Shown here: in pieces, positions 52,613 through 60,204 of the stretch | Layout: each line of letters begins with the position of its first letter | Position numbering within the stretch: position 1 is the first letter of the stretch | NCBI GenBank assembly: GCA_910588155.1 | Contig: CAJUPB010000007.1 | Coordinates: 7,781-71,780 of the forward strand | Direction: 5' to 3' | Source: an uncultured Christensenellaceae bacterium | GTDB taxonomy: Bacteria; Bacillota; Clostridia; Christensenellales; Pumilibacteraceae | Length of the DNA: 64,000 bases | Translations under genes and position numbers: made by a program | The notes under the pieces: generated by a model | What the model was told of the DNA's origin: nothing | What the model saw: only the letters and a program-made list of their open reading frames with translations | Databases searched by the model: none

Positions 52613-53170
52613 ATGGAAATAAAAGATAAAATTATCAATTTTACTATTGATTTGATAAAAGAAGCAAACGGCAATATTGATAAAATTACAATAAGAGAAA
52701 TTGCCAAAAGGGCGGAAATAGGCGTTGGACTTATTAACTATCATTTTCAAAGCAAGAAAAATTTAGTTGATATTTGCGTACAGCAGATTATCAGTAATGT
52801 GATTGCTCAATCAAAACCGAATATGGACGGGCTTTCGCCTATGGAAAAACTAAAATGTTCGGTTAAAATTCCTATTGATTTTTTAATGGACAATCCCGAA
52901 ATCGCTAAAATATCAATTTTGGGCGATTTAAAGCAAGGGCAAGCAAACGATAATACTTTCCAAACATTAGCACGATATTATTTTCACGCAAACAATTTAG
53001 GGCTAAATGAAAATACATTTTTCAATACCGCCCTTTTAATTCACGGACTACAAGGTATATTTTTGCGTTGGGAACTTTATAAGGACAAATTTGATTTTGC
53101 CGATAAAGCGCAAAGAGATATTTTAATTGATAGTTTAATAGAAAAACTATTCGGAGCGGAAAATGAATAG
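52613..53170 (+). CDS. TetR family transcriptional regulator
   Basis: 185 residues. The N-terminal helix-turn-helix (ITIREIAKRAEIGVGLINYHFQSKKNLV) is typical of TetR repressors; the rest is the helical ligand and dimer domain. ATG 52613 follows GGGAG. It ends in an ATGA overlap with the membrane protein gene, so it probably represses its own operon via the palindrome at 52574. More AT-rich than the chromosomal genes. Confidence 0.9.
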   Translation: MEIKDKIINFTIDLIKEANGNIDKITIREIAKRAEIGVGLINYHFQSKKNLVDICVQQIISNVIAQSKPNMDGLSPMEKLKCSVKIPIDFLMDNPEIAKISILGDLKQGQANDNTFQTLARYYFHANNLGLNENTFFNTALLIHGLQGIFLRWELYKDKFDFADKAQRDILIDSLIEKLFGAENE

Positions 53171-53804
53171 AAAAATAGGTTTTATTTCTTCAATAGTGAT
53201 TTGCTGTACGGTTGCAATATTTTTGATTTGTTTGATTGTAGCGTTGTTTGCTCAAAATGTATTTACCGAAAATTTAAGTTACGGCGTTTGTGCGGTGCTT
53301 TCGTGGGGTTGGGTTGCTACTGCTTGCGTTTACTCTTGCTATACGCAAAAAGAACGCTGTGCAGCGGCAAAAATCGGTGTTGCCCTAGGCGTGATATACG
53401 CTACAATTATTAACATCGTATATTTTACTCAATTAACTACTGTTTTACATAAATCGGCTGACGATAAAATTTTGCAAGTCTTTGCATTTTCATCTGCGGG
53501 TAGTTGGCTGTTTAATCTCGATTTGTTGGGGTATGGGTTGCTTTCTATTTCCACGTTTTTTGTCGGCTTAACTTTGCAAACTGAAAATAAAGTCGATAAA
53601 GCGTTAAAATTACTTTTAATGTTACACGGCGTATTTTGTGTTTGTATGCTTGTACCTATTTTGCCGTTACCTGCAACTAATCAAGGCAACGGCGGTACAA
53701 TAGCGTTAATTTGCTGGTGCTTATTCTTTTTACCGATTTGCGTATTATCAATTTTACATTTCAAAAAATTAAATGACAATAATGCAATAAAGGAAAGCCT
53801 ATGA
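53163..53804 (+). CDS. six-helix membrane protein in a TetR operon
   Basis: 213 residues with six or seven hydrophobic segments. Not a member of a transporter family I recognise; the shape is like small DUF-type membrane proteins. Translationally coupled to the TetR gene upstream (53163 ATG inside the last codons) and to the zinc-ribbon gene downstream (ATGA at 53801-53804). A substrate for efflux or sensing is not visible. Confidence 0.75.
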   Translation: MNRKIGFISSIVICCTVAIFLICLIVALFAQNVFTENLSYGVCAVLSWGWVATACVYSCYTQKERCAAAKIGVALGVIYATIINIVYFTQLTTVLHKSADDKILQVFAFSSAGSWLFNLDLLGYGLLSISTFFVGLTLQTENKVDKALKLLLMLHGVFCVCMLVPILPLPATNQGNGGTIALICWCLFFLPICVLSILHFKKLNDNNAIKESL

Positions 53805-53962
53805 CAAATTACATTGTATGCCACGAATGTGGGTATAAATTATTCAAATTGGGCGACGGCTCAAACGCGGAAATCTATTGTCCGAAATGCAAATTAAAAT
53901 TACAAATAGAAATCAAGGACGGCAAAATAACAATACTGAAAATTATATCGGAAAAAGCATAA
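53801..53962 (+). CDS. small zinc-ribbon protein
   Basis: 53 residues. Two CxxC knuckles (CHEC at 7-10, CPKC at 27-30) form a zinc ribbon, followed by a short beta-rich tail. AGGAAAG precedes the ATG, which overlaps the stop of the membrane protein gene. Third gene of the TetR operon. A nucleic-acid or protein-binding role is likely for the fold but not shown. Confidence 0.75.
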   Translation: MTNYIVCHECGYKLFKLGDGSNAEIYCPKCKLKLQIEIKDGKITILKIISEKA

Positions 53963-53988
53963 CAACCGAATAAAACTTTATCAAAAAT

Positions 53989-54063
53989 AAAGAATTGAGT
54001 GTACGAAAGTAAAACGACAAATTATTTTCGGGAGCTGGAAATGGCGCACTCAATTCTTTTTTT
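53989..54063 (+). terminator. long-armed terminator of the TetR operon
   Basis: Thirteen-base outer stem AAAGAATTGAGTG / CACTCAATTCTTT (53989-54001, 54047-54059) closing a loop of about 45 bases, followed by a T run. The large loop (including GACAAATTATTTTCGGGAGC) is unusual for a plain terminator. Confidence 0.75.
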
Positions 54064-54185
54064 ATACAATACCTCATAACAAACGCATACATAACCCACT
54101 ACAAACTAATATGGGGCTGTAAGCGCACGCCCGTTTACGGCTGACATTTGTTATATGTGTTAAGGCTCTCTATGAAAGAGCAAAA

Positions 54186-54246
54186 CCCGACAAATTTTTA
54201 GGACTAAATCTCGGTTTAGTTCAAGAGTTTGTCGGGCTTTTTTAAT
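54186..54246 (+). terminator. terminator-like hairpin upstream of the rep relic
   Basis: CCCGACAAA / TTTGTCGGG (54186-54194, 54228-54236) with an inner ACTAAA/TTTAGT hairpin (54203-54220) and a T run. The shape could also serve as a replication-origin structure, given the neighbouring rep. Confidence 0.7.
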
Positions 54247-54289
54247 ACATTTTTTCGCCCGTCAGTTGAGATTTACCTTTACGCCACTA

Positions 54290-54305
54290 TGTAACACTGT
54301 AACAC
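54290..54305 (+). repeat. iteron-like tandem repeat before rep
   Basis: TGTAACAC occurs twice in tandem (54290-54297, 54298-54305) just before the rep relic, with the inverted core GTGTTA at 54157-54162. Rep proteins of the CRESS/rolling-circle type bind such iterons. Together with the hairpins nearby it may mark an old origin; the 250 bases before it hold no gene. Confidence 0.5.
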
Positions 54306-54318
54306 CTTTGGGGGTATT

Positions 54319-55340
54319 ATGGACGATAAAATAAAATTGACCTGTCTATTACGGAAGAACAACCCGAAACGAAAAAGAACACGCAAGCCCGCGACTGGTG
54401 CTTTACCGTAAACAACCCCGTACAAAGTGAACAGAATTTTTAACCTATTTGAAAACTTTACCCGACTTGCGTTATGTGGTTTTTCAAAGAGAAAAAGCAC
54501 CCGAAACGGGAACGGAACATTATCAAGGGTATTTCGAGGTTACGCAACCGAAATGGTTTACAACGATTAAAAAGTATCTTTCAAAAGAAAATATCGGCGT
54601 TGCCGCTCATATAGAACAACGGCGCGGAAAACGCTCACAAGCGCGTGAATACTGTATGGACGAGGAAACGCGCATTAGCCCGCAATACTACGAATACGGC
54701 GAATATGCGGAAATCGGCGAACGCTCCGACTTAACCGACATTATGAAAGATATTGAAAGTGGTATGTGCTTTTACGACCTATCTAAAAAACACGGCAACC
54801 GTTTTATTAAAGTTATAAATTGGGCGCGGGAATTTAGGCAATCACATTTGGAAAATAAGTATAAAAGAGTATTCCGCGATATGAAAGTCTATTACATTTA
54901 CGGCTCTGCTGGGTGCGGCAAAACGAGTTACGTTTTCAATAAACACGGCTATGACGACGTTTACAGAACAACAAATTACGAGTTCGGCTGGGTTGACGAT
55001 TACAACGGCGAAAAAGTATTGTTTTTGGACGAGTTTCGCAGTTCGTTCAAAATCTCGGAAATACTGGACTACTTGGACGGGCAACCGATACGAATACGGG
55101 GGCGAAATTATAACCGTGTGGCTTGTTATGATACGGTGTATATCGTTTCAAATATACCGCTTACGGAGCAATACAAGAACATACAAGACAACGAGCCTAA
55201 AACGTGGGCGGCGTTCTTAAGGCGTATAACGGCGGTATATAATTTTGACATAAGCAAGGAAACGCCCGTAAACAAGCACACGGGCGAAAAAGCCGCTTTC
55301 GCTCATACCTATCGACGACGACAGCGACTTGCCGTTTTAA
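54319..55340 (+). pseudogene. CRESS-type Rep (HUH endonuclease plus SF3 helicase), frameshifted
   Basis: Pieces of one Rep lie in different frames. Motif I (WCFTVNNP) is at about 54396-54419. After a frame break near 54440 come motif II (HYQGYFEV, near 54518), motif III (AREYCMDEE, near 54645; the usual YxxK lysine is Asp), the SF3 helicase Walker A (GSAGCGKTS, near 54904), Walker B (VLFLDEF) and motif C (YIVSN). A further break near 55290 precedes the likely true end PLSLIPIDDDSDLPF at 55340; the open frame runs on to 55489 with an unlikely tail. An earlier break near 54330 separates the ATG 54319 from motif I. Three breaks indicate an inactive gene. Confidence 0.8.
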
Positions 55341-55380
55341 CGGCTTATAGGGTGGGTTTCCTCTTGGGTGGGGCAATAGG

Positions 55381-55413
55381 AAAAAGCACAAGGCTGTTTG
55401 CCTTGCGCTTTTT
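55381..55413. terminator. terminator between rep relic and serine recombinase
   Basis: Stem AAAAAGC-CAAGG / CCTTG-GCTTTTT (one bulge on each arm), usable in both directions. Confidence 0.82.
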
Positions 55414-55459
55414 TCTTTTACTGGTATGCGATAAAGCCCGCGACACCGTTCACGAAAAT

Positions 55460-56959
55460 TTATTCCGTTTTAAGGTGTTCAAACTTTAACGACATTGGTG
55501 GAGTTGCCCCTTCCAAATCCGAACTCAATTCTTCTTCCAATTCTGCCAAAGATACCGATTTTGTACCGTCTTTGTAGTTGAAAGCGAACACAATCTTGTC
55601 ATCATAGAGATAAATACTGTTTACAAAGGTATCTATAAGCCGCTTTCTGCTTTCCAAATCGTTGACGTTTATTTTGCGGTATCGCTCTATGTAACAAAGA
55701 ATATGCTCTTTCGTTATTTCGGGTTTTTGTAGCTGTTCGCTGTAAATTGCCGTTTCTATTTCAGCTTTTGTCTGTTCCAAATCGTCAAGCCGTTTCTTTG
55801 CCGACGCATTGAATAAGCCTTGTTGTATTGCGTCGAGTATGTTATTGATATATCCGTCAACTTCTTTGAGCTTTGCTTGCAACTGCGGAATTTTCGTATT
55901 TTCTTGCGAAAGCAAATTCAAAATTCTATCGGCTATCGTATCTATCAATTCGTCATCCATTACTATCTTCATAGTGTATTTGACGACCAAATCTTCTATC
56001 CATTCTTTCTTAACGGCTTTCTTGTTACAATCTCTGCGTTTCTTTGCTGAAGCGCACTTATAATAATGATGAACAATACCCGTTTTACTCGTTCCGCATT
56101 CTCCGACCATAAACGCGCCGCATTTGCCACACTTCAATTTTGTGGATAAAATATAATCGTCTTCGGCTTTGTGCCTTGCAGGTGCTTTTTGATTTTTGAG
56201 CATTTTCTTTTGAACGTGCTCAAACAGTTCTTCCGAGATGATTGCAGGGAAGGCGTTGGGGTGGACTATATCGCGGAAGCGGTATTCGCCTAAGTAACGC
56301 CGATTTTTTAACATATGGTGAATGATATTCAGAGTAATGCGATTGCCATATTTTGATTTTACACCACGCAAAGTCATATCTTTGGCTATCGCGGTCATTG
56401 TTTCGCCGTCGGCATAGCGCGTAAAAACCTCTAAAACGATAGGCGCACTTTCTTCGTCGATTACGAGATTTTTCTCTTTGGTAAGTGTATAGCCGATAGG
56501 GATACTGCCGCCGTTGAGTTTACCTTTCAAAGCGTTTTCGGTTAGTCCGCGATTTATCTTTTCGGCAAGCTCGACGGAATAATACTCTGCATAGCCCTCA
56601 AGCATCGCCTCAAGGATAATTCCTTCCGCGCCTTCGCTTATATGTTCCTTTGCCGAAACGACTTTCACGCCGTTCTTTTTGAGAATGTTTTTATAGTGTG
56701 CGCTGTCGAAGCGGTTACGGGCGAAACGGTCAACTTTCCAAACAATAACGGTATCGAACACCTTGCGATAGCTGTCCTTAATCATTTTTTGAAAGTTCGG
56801 GCGGTTATCCGTCTTTGCAGACAAAGCGCGGTCTATGTATTCGCCGATAATAGTAATATCGTTCTTTTCGGCAAATTCTTTACATTCGCGGAGTTGTCCT
56901 TCTATGCTTTCTTCGCGCTGATTGTCTGAACTGTATCTTGCGTAAATTACGGCTCTCAT
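55460..56959 (-). CDS. large serine recombinase (site-specific integrase/excisionase)
   Basis: 499 residues. The resolvase N-domain has the catalytic Ser in YARYSSDNQREESIEGQ and VWKVDRFARNRFD; a recombinase domain follows (about 160-270), then a zinc-ribbon (CGKCGAFMVGECG...CASAKKRRDC, about 278-315) and a coiled coil (about 360-400). This is the type that moves Tn4451-like and small mobilisable elements. The gene appears intact. It overlaps the XRE regulator gene by four bases (ATGA). A degraded relative lies at 51993-52284 in the same orientation. Confidence 0.95.
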   Translation of the reverse strand: MRAVIYARYSSDNQREESIEGQLRECKEFAEKNDITIIGEYIDRALSAKTDNRPNFQKMIKDSYRKVFDTVIVWKVDRFARNRFDSAHYKNILKKNGVKVVSAKEHISEGAEGIILEAMLEGYAEYYSVELAEKINRGLTENALKGKLNGGSIPIGYTLTKEKNLVIDEESAPIVLEVFTRYADGETMTAIAKDMTLRGVKSKYGNRITLNIIHHMLKNRRYLGEYRFRDIVHPNAFPAIISEELFEHVQKKMLKNQKAPARHKAEDDYILSTKLKCGKCGAFMVGECGTSKTGIVHHYYKCASAKKRRDCNKKAVKKEWIEDLVVKYTMKIVMDDELIDTIADRILNLLSQENTKIPQLQAKLKEVDGYINNILDAIQQGLFNASAKKRLDDLEQTKAEIETAIYSEQLQKPEITKEHILCYIERYRKINVNDLESRKRLIDTFVNSIYLYDDKIVFAFNYKDGTKSVSLAELEEELSSDLEGATPPMSLKFEHLKTE

Positions 56960-57318
56960 TGTTTTTGTTCCTTTAACATATTCAATAGAGTTTCTTTCAA
57001 CTTGGCATTTGCTGGGGAAGAAGGATCAAAACACATCTCGACAAACGCTTGCATTTGCTCGTTGTCTTGCCAAACTTTCGGCTGAAAATCGTATAGCTTT
57101 CCTTGTGGATTATCACACCTACCGTAGATATAATCAAGAGATACATCAAAGTAATCCGCATACCACAAAAGAATATCACTCGGAACTTCCGACTGACTGT
57201 TCTCATAGCGATTGACAGCGGACTGTACCATTTTGCCGTGTGCCTTTGCTAACTTTGCTTGCGATACCTTTGTGTTCTCTCGCAGAGCCTTCAAGCGTTG
57301 ACCTATAACTTTATTCAT
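56956..57318 (-). CDS. XRE family HTH regulator
   Basis: 120 residues: an N-terminal Cro/cI helix-turn-helix (RLKALRENTKVSQAKLAKAHG...AVNRYENSQSEVP), then YADYFDVSLDYIYGRCDNP, the common XRE tail. It probably represses its own operon (with the recombinase) and the divergent mobilisation operon through AGATAAT sites at 57354-57375 and 57429-57435. GAGGTGG precedes the ATG. Confidence 0.9.
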   Translation of the reverse strand: MNKVIGQRLKALRENTKVSQAKLAKAHGKMVQSAVNRYENSQSEVPSDILLWYADYFDVSLDYIYGRCDNPQGKLYDFQPKVWQDNEQMQAFVEMCFDPSSPANAKLKETLLNMLKEQKQ

Positions 57319-57336
57319 TAAACCACCTCAATAGAG

Positions 57337-57375
57337 AGTATAACACATTAAAAAGATAATGTCAATATATTATCT
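57337..57375 (-). promoter_or_regulatory. promoter and operator of the XRE-recombinase operon
   Basis: Minus strand: TTGACA (57360-57365), 17-base spacer, TATACT (57337-57342). The inverted repeat AGATAAT (57354-57360) / ATTATCT (57369-57375) spans the -35, a likely repressor site. Confidence 0.8.
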
Positions 57376-57428
57376 GGGTTATTCTAATCTTTTCGACAAA
57401 ACTTTCTAAAAATCGCAAACATTTGTTT

Positions 57429-57467
57429 AGATAATCTATTGACTTGCCACTTCCGTTGTGATAAAAT
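57429..57467 (+). promoter_or_regulatory. promoter of the mobilisation operon with repressor half-site
   Basis: TTGACT (57439-57444), 17-base spacer, TAAAAT (57462-57467). AGATAATCT at 57429-57437 abuts the -35 and matches the operator at 57354. Confidence 0.7.
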
Positions 57468-57623
57468 ACATAGCATACCATGATAGTGTAACGAGTGGTA
57501 TTGTACCCTTTTAGGGTGAATGTTCTGCGGTGGGCGTAAAGAGTTCGTCCATAGGAAGGCAGAAGGTTTTGGGCGGTAAAATCGCCCGTGCCTTAGCTTA
57601 CGGATAGAGCGTAGGTTTTTTAG

Positions 57624-57677
57624 TTGTACGCAAAATTCGTGAGCCGTGATAGGCTTTTATAAGTGTACAATTTTTTT
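57624..57677 (+). terminator. leader terminator or attenuator in the mobilisation leader
   Basis: Outer stem TTGTAC / GTACAA (57624-57629, 57664-57669) with inner AGCC/GGCT, then seven T. It lies about 150 bases after the promoter and well before mobC, in a 400-base leader with no ORF and several small hairpins (for example GGGCG/CGCCC near 57574). Confidence 0.55.
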
Positions 57678-57868
57678 GGAAAACGGCACTTAAATCATCT
57701 CTCTAACTTCATAGAATGACTAACCATCATAGAGCAATTAAACATTGCTAAACGCGGTTAAAGTCGGTGATTACGGTAAAGTATCAGCGGCTTTTTTGTG
57801 TCCTTTTTTACGCTATCTACCACCTTTCGCGTGGACGAGATAAATATAAAATCACGGAGGAAATCATT

Positions 57869-57889
57869 ATGACTATCAGACCGCCATAG
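57869..57889 (+). CDS. six-codon leader ORF before oriT
   Basis: ATG ACT ATC AGA CCG CCA TAG (MTIRPP) with a perfect CGGAGG site eight bases upstream. Its end lies within the hairpin CGCCATA / TATGGCG (57882-57888, 57903-57909). It may couple translation to the folding of the leader. Confidence 0.4.
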   Translation: MTIRPP

Positions 57890-57910
57890 TACCGTTTATC
57901 GGTATGGCGA

Positions 57911-57975
57911 GGTACGCAAGTGGCAAGCCACTTGCCGCGCTTACGCTTGCCTCGTTAGGGGAAATTCTTTCCCCT
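57911..57975 (+). other. putative oriT of the mobilisable element
   Basis: A perfect nine-base inverted repeat GCAAGTGGC / GCCACTTGC (57916-57924, 57927-57935) is followed by GCGCTTACGCTTGCC, the layout of MOB-type origins where the nick lies just after the repeat. A hairpin AGGGGAAA/TTTCCCCT follows (to 57975). It lies just upstream of mobC and the relaxase gene, the usual place. Confidence 0.65.
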
Positions 57976-58037
57976 AATACCCCTTGCCGGCATTGTCGGC
58001 AGAACAAGCGAACAATAAAATTTTGGAGGTAAAAACT

Positions 58038-58361
58038 ATCGAAAAGAAAGTAAACAGAGCAAGACCATACGCCTATTCTTTTAGAGTATCGGCAGACGAA
58101 AAACGGCTGTTAGACGAGAAAGTTACGGCAAGCGGACTGAACAGAACGGACTACCTTATACGGGCGTTATCGGATAAACCTATCGTCAGTATAACAAGCG
58201 GAAACGAGATTTTGGCGGAGTTAAAACGGCAAGGAAATAACCTAAATCAAGCCGTGAAAAACAACTACTTCGGGGACATAACCGAGAGAGAATTATTAGC
58301 CGTTGTGGACGATTGTAAACGCTTGTATAGACGGTTATCTTCCGCTATCGGAGGAAGTTAG
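58038..58361 (+). CDS. MobC-like relaxosome protein
   Basis: About 108 residues with an RHH-like N-terminal part (YSFRVSADEKRLLDEKV..SGLNRTDYLIRAL) and GNNLNQAVKN, as in MobC proteins that assist relaxases at oriT. The start codon is unclear: the only well-placed site is GGAGG at 58025-58029, eight bases before ATC 58038; the frame continues upstream through TTG 58020 to TTG 57984 without a better site. The true start may be ATC, or the ATG was lost. It ends one base before the relaxase ATG. Confidence 0.8.
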   Translation: MEKKVNRARPYAYSFRVSADEKRLLDEKVTASGLNRTDYLIRALSDKPIVSITSGNEILAELKRQGNNLNQAVKNNYFGDITERELLAVVDDCKRLYRRLSSAIGGS

Positions 58362-58362
58362 T

Positions 58363-59460
58363 ATGCCTTTATTCAAAGGATTATCGAGCAAGAGTACGCC
58401 GAGAAAAGCAATAGACTACATAACACGCGAAGATAAAGCGGCGATTGTATCGGTTCGCAACTTATTCGAGGACGAAGATTACGCCGAACAGTTTGCGGAC
58501 ACTATGCGACGATTCGGGAAAGGCAAAAAGTTTGACGAGCGCAAGTATTATCACTTCAAATTGTCGTGCGCTCGGAAAGACAACGTGCGCCCCGAACAAG
58601 CGCATTCGTACGCGGAAGAACTTGCGGCTATTCTGTTCCCCGACGACGAGTGCGTTATAGCAACTCACACCGATACAAAGACGGTTCACAGTCATATCAT
58701 TGTAAATGCAGTCAACCCTATCACGGGAAAGAAGTTAAGAATTACGGAAAGTGACTACACGAAAATGAAAGACGAAGCCAACCGTTTGGGAAGCGAGTTC
58801 GGGTATTCCACTATTGACTTCCGCAAGAAAGCGCAAAACAAAAGAACGACGGAAGAAAGTCATATCATAATGAAAGGCGGCACGTCGTGGAAAGAAGATT
58901 TGCGGGAAGTCATTGAAGAAGCAAAACGCAGCTCAACCACGCAGGAAGAATTTATATCGCACCTTGCATTATACGGCGTATCGGTTACGCGGAGTAAGAC
59001 GGAATATTCCTTCCTGCATCCGCAAAAGAAAAAAGCCATTCGAGGGCTGAAACTCGGAAACAATTATACGAAAAAGGAGATAGATATTGTCATTGAAACA
59101 AATAGGAACGGAAATAACGGCAACGCCGTTGGAGGATTGGGAAGAACGGGAGTTCGAGAAACGAAGCGAGGAATTGCACCGCATGACGGACAATCAACTA
59201 CTCAAAGAGATATTGACCAAATCGGACAAGAAATGCAACGCCTTGATAGAAAGACAGAATACGTTCATCGAGGACTTGACTATGACAGTGAAGTCGTTAG
59301 ACGGCGCAAACGCGAGGAACGCGCGAGACTTGAAAGAGAGCGTATCGAGCGCAGTCGCCGAGATAAAGAGCTTGCAAGCCGAAACGCGCAGTCTAAACAA
59401 TCGGGTGGCGACGGAAACAAGCAACGCAATAAAAAGAGCGACAACTACTTTGGAAAATGA
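58363..59460 (+). CDS. MOB-type relaxase (MobA/VirD2-like)
   Basis: 365 residues. The metal-binding HxxxxxxHxH is H102, H109 and H111 in HTDTKTVHSH; a likely catalytic Tyr is Y19 in AIDYITRED. The C-terminal part is basic and low in complexity (RKREERARLERERIERSRRDKE). It nicks oriT and pilots the strand in mobilisation. GGAGG precedes the ATG. The last 374 bases also encode another protein in a different frame (59087-59656), so the C-terminus may owe its composition to that constraint. Confidence 0.9.
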   Translation: MPLFKGLSSKSTPRKAIDYITREDKAAIVSVRNLFEDEDYAEQFADTMRRFGKGKKFDERKYYHFKLSCARKDNVRPEQAHSYAEELAAILFPDDECVIATHTDTKTVHSHIIVNAVNPITGKKLRITESDYTKMKDEANRLGSEFGYSTIDFRKKAQNKRTTEESHIIMKGGTSWKEDLREVIEEAKRSSTTQEEFISHLALYGVSVTRSKTEYSFLHPQKKKAIRGLKLGNNYTKKEIDIVIETNRNGNNGNAVGGLGRTGVRETKRGIAPHDGQSTTQRDIDQIGQEMQRLDRKTEYVHRGLDYDSEVVRRRKREERARLERERIERSRRDKELASRNAQSKQSGGDGNKQRNKKSDNYFGK

Positions 59461-59656
59461 GTTGCGCAAAACCATACAAACACAGTCTGCCGAAGTCTTT
59501 GCGGAAGTTAAGAAAGAGCTTGACGAGAGCAAGCAACTTTTGGAGTCCACGCGCGAGGAACTGAAAGTCGAGCGCGGCTTCCGTAAGTTCTTGTTTTGGG
59601 CAACCCCCATACTCTTGCTCGCGCAGACTATCGCCATTATTATCACGGCACTATAA
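59087..59656 (+). CDS. MobB-like membrane protein nested out of frame in the relaxase gene
   Basis: 189 residues from TTG 59087, with AAAGGAG at ideal distance. The first 60% overlaps the relaxase gene in another frame, and the rest extends beyond its stop. The protein is mostly coiled coil (about 60-160) with a C-terminal membrane helix (about 168-189, FLFWATPILLLAQTIAIIITAL). It recalls MobB of IncQ plasmids, which lies within mobA and stabilises the relaxosome at the membrane. The analogy is mine; sequence homology is not shown. Confidence 0.8.
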   Translation: MSLKQIGTEITATPLEDWEEREFEKRSEELHRMTDNQLLKEILTKSDKKCNALIERQNTFIEDLTMTVKSLDGANARNARDLKESVSSAVAEIKSLQAETRSLNNRVATETSNAIKRATTTLENELRKTIQTQSAEVFAEVKKELDESKQLLESTREELKVERGFRKFLFWATPILLLAQTIAIIITAL

Positions 59657-59698
59657 AAACTGAATAACCGCTTATAAGGAGGACAACACCAAGAGTTA

Positions 59699-59887
59699 AT
59701 GTCAAGACGGAAAAAGAATACTACGGGGATACCCGATTTCGAAATCGATTCCCTTGCAAGAGCATTACTGCCCGCTATTCAGCAATACTTTGCAACCGAA
59801 GAAGGACAAAGAGAGTTTGCGGCGTGGCAAGCCGAAAGGCAACAACGACAACTGAATAACAAACTTAATAAAAAAGAATCTCGTTAA
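59699..59887 (+). CDS. small conserved protein of mobile elements
   Basis: 62 residues: a basic start (SRRKKN), a helical acidic middle (DFEIDSLARALLPAIQQYFATEEGQREFAAW) and a Gln/Asn/Lys-rich end. Small proteins of this shape are often the last gene of Firmicute mobilisation modules. AAGGAGG lies 17 bases upstream, which is far; AAGAG is closer. Confidence 0.6.
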   Translation: MSRRKKNTTGIPDFEIDSLARALLPAIQQYFATEEGQREFAAWQAERQQRQLNNKLNKKESR

Positions 59888-60011
59888 TTCGTATAGGGAT
59901 AACCGTTGAAAAAGACGGATAAGGAAAACCGCCATAGCGTAGCGGTATATAAATGCAATAGATAAACCTAATAAGTTAGGCAGCCGCACATAGATGAAGA
60001 TTAAACGGCAA

Positions 60012-60050
60012 CCGTCGATAGAGTAAGATTGCTCTGTCGGCGGTTTTTTT
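60012..60050 (+). terminator. terminator of the mobilisation operon
   Basis: Stem CCG-TCGA-AGAG / CTCT-TCGG-CGG with small bulges, followed by seven T. Between 59888 and 60012 there is a small CCGC/GCGG hairpin and no gene I can support; from 60050 to 60190 nothing is seen. Confidence 0.78.
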
Positions 60051-60191
60051 ATAAAGAAATAAGCACTCGCAAAAGTACCAAACTGAAATTATTGATATTC
60101 ATATCAAATAGCGTGTTTTCCATATGCATCAAAATTTCAAATTGTTTTTGTAAAGCAACTATCATTTGCTATGATTTTCAAGAAAAGTTTG

Positions 60192-60199
60192 CTATAATA
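60192..60199 (+). promoter_or_regulatory. extended -10 promoter adjacent to the nuclease gene
   Basis: TGCTATAAT (TATAAT at 60194-60199) lies only five bases before the ATG at 60205. Transcription would begin at about the ATG, so the mRNA may lack a leader; there is no ribosome binding site. Confidence 0.5.
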
Positions 60200-60204
60200 T
60201 ACGC

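Noticed and set aside
57880..59937. ACCGCCATAG direct repeats as attachment sites of the element
   Set aside because: The ten-base motif occurs at 57880-57889 and 59928-59937 but both lie inside the mobilisation region, so they cannot bound it; each is part of a small hairpin.
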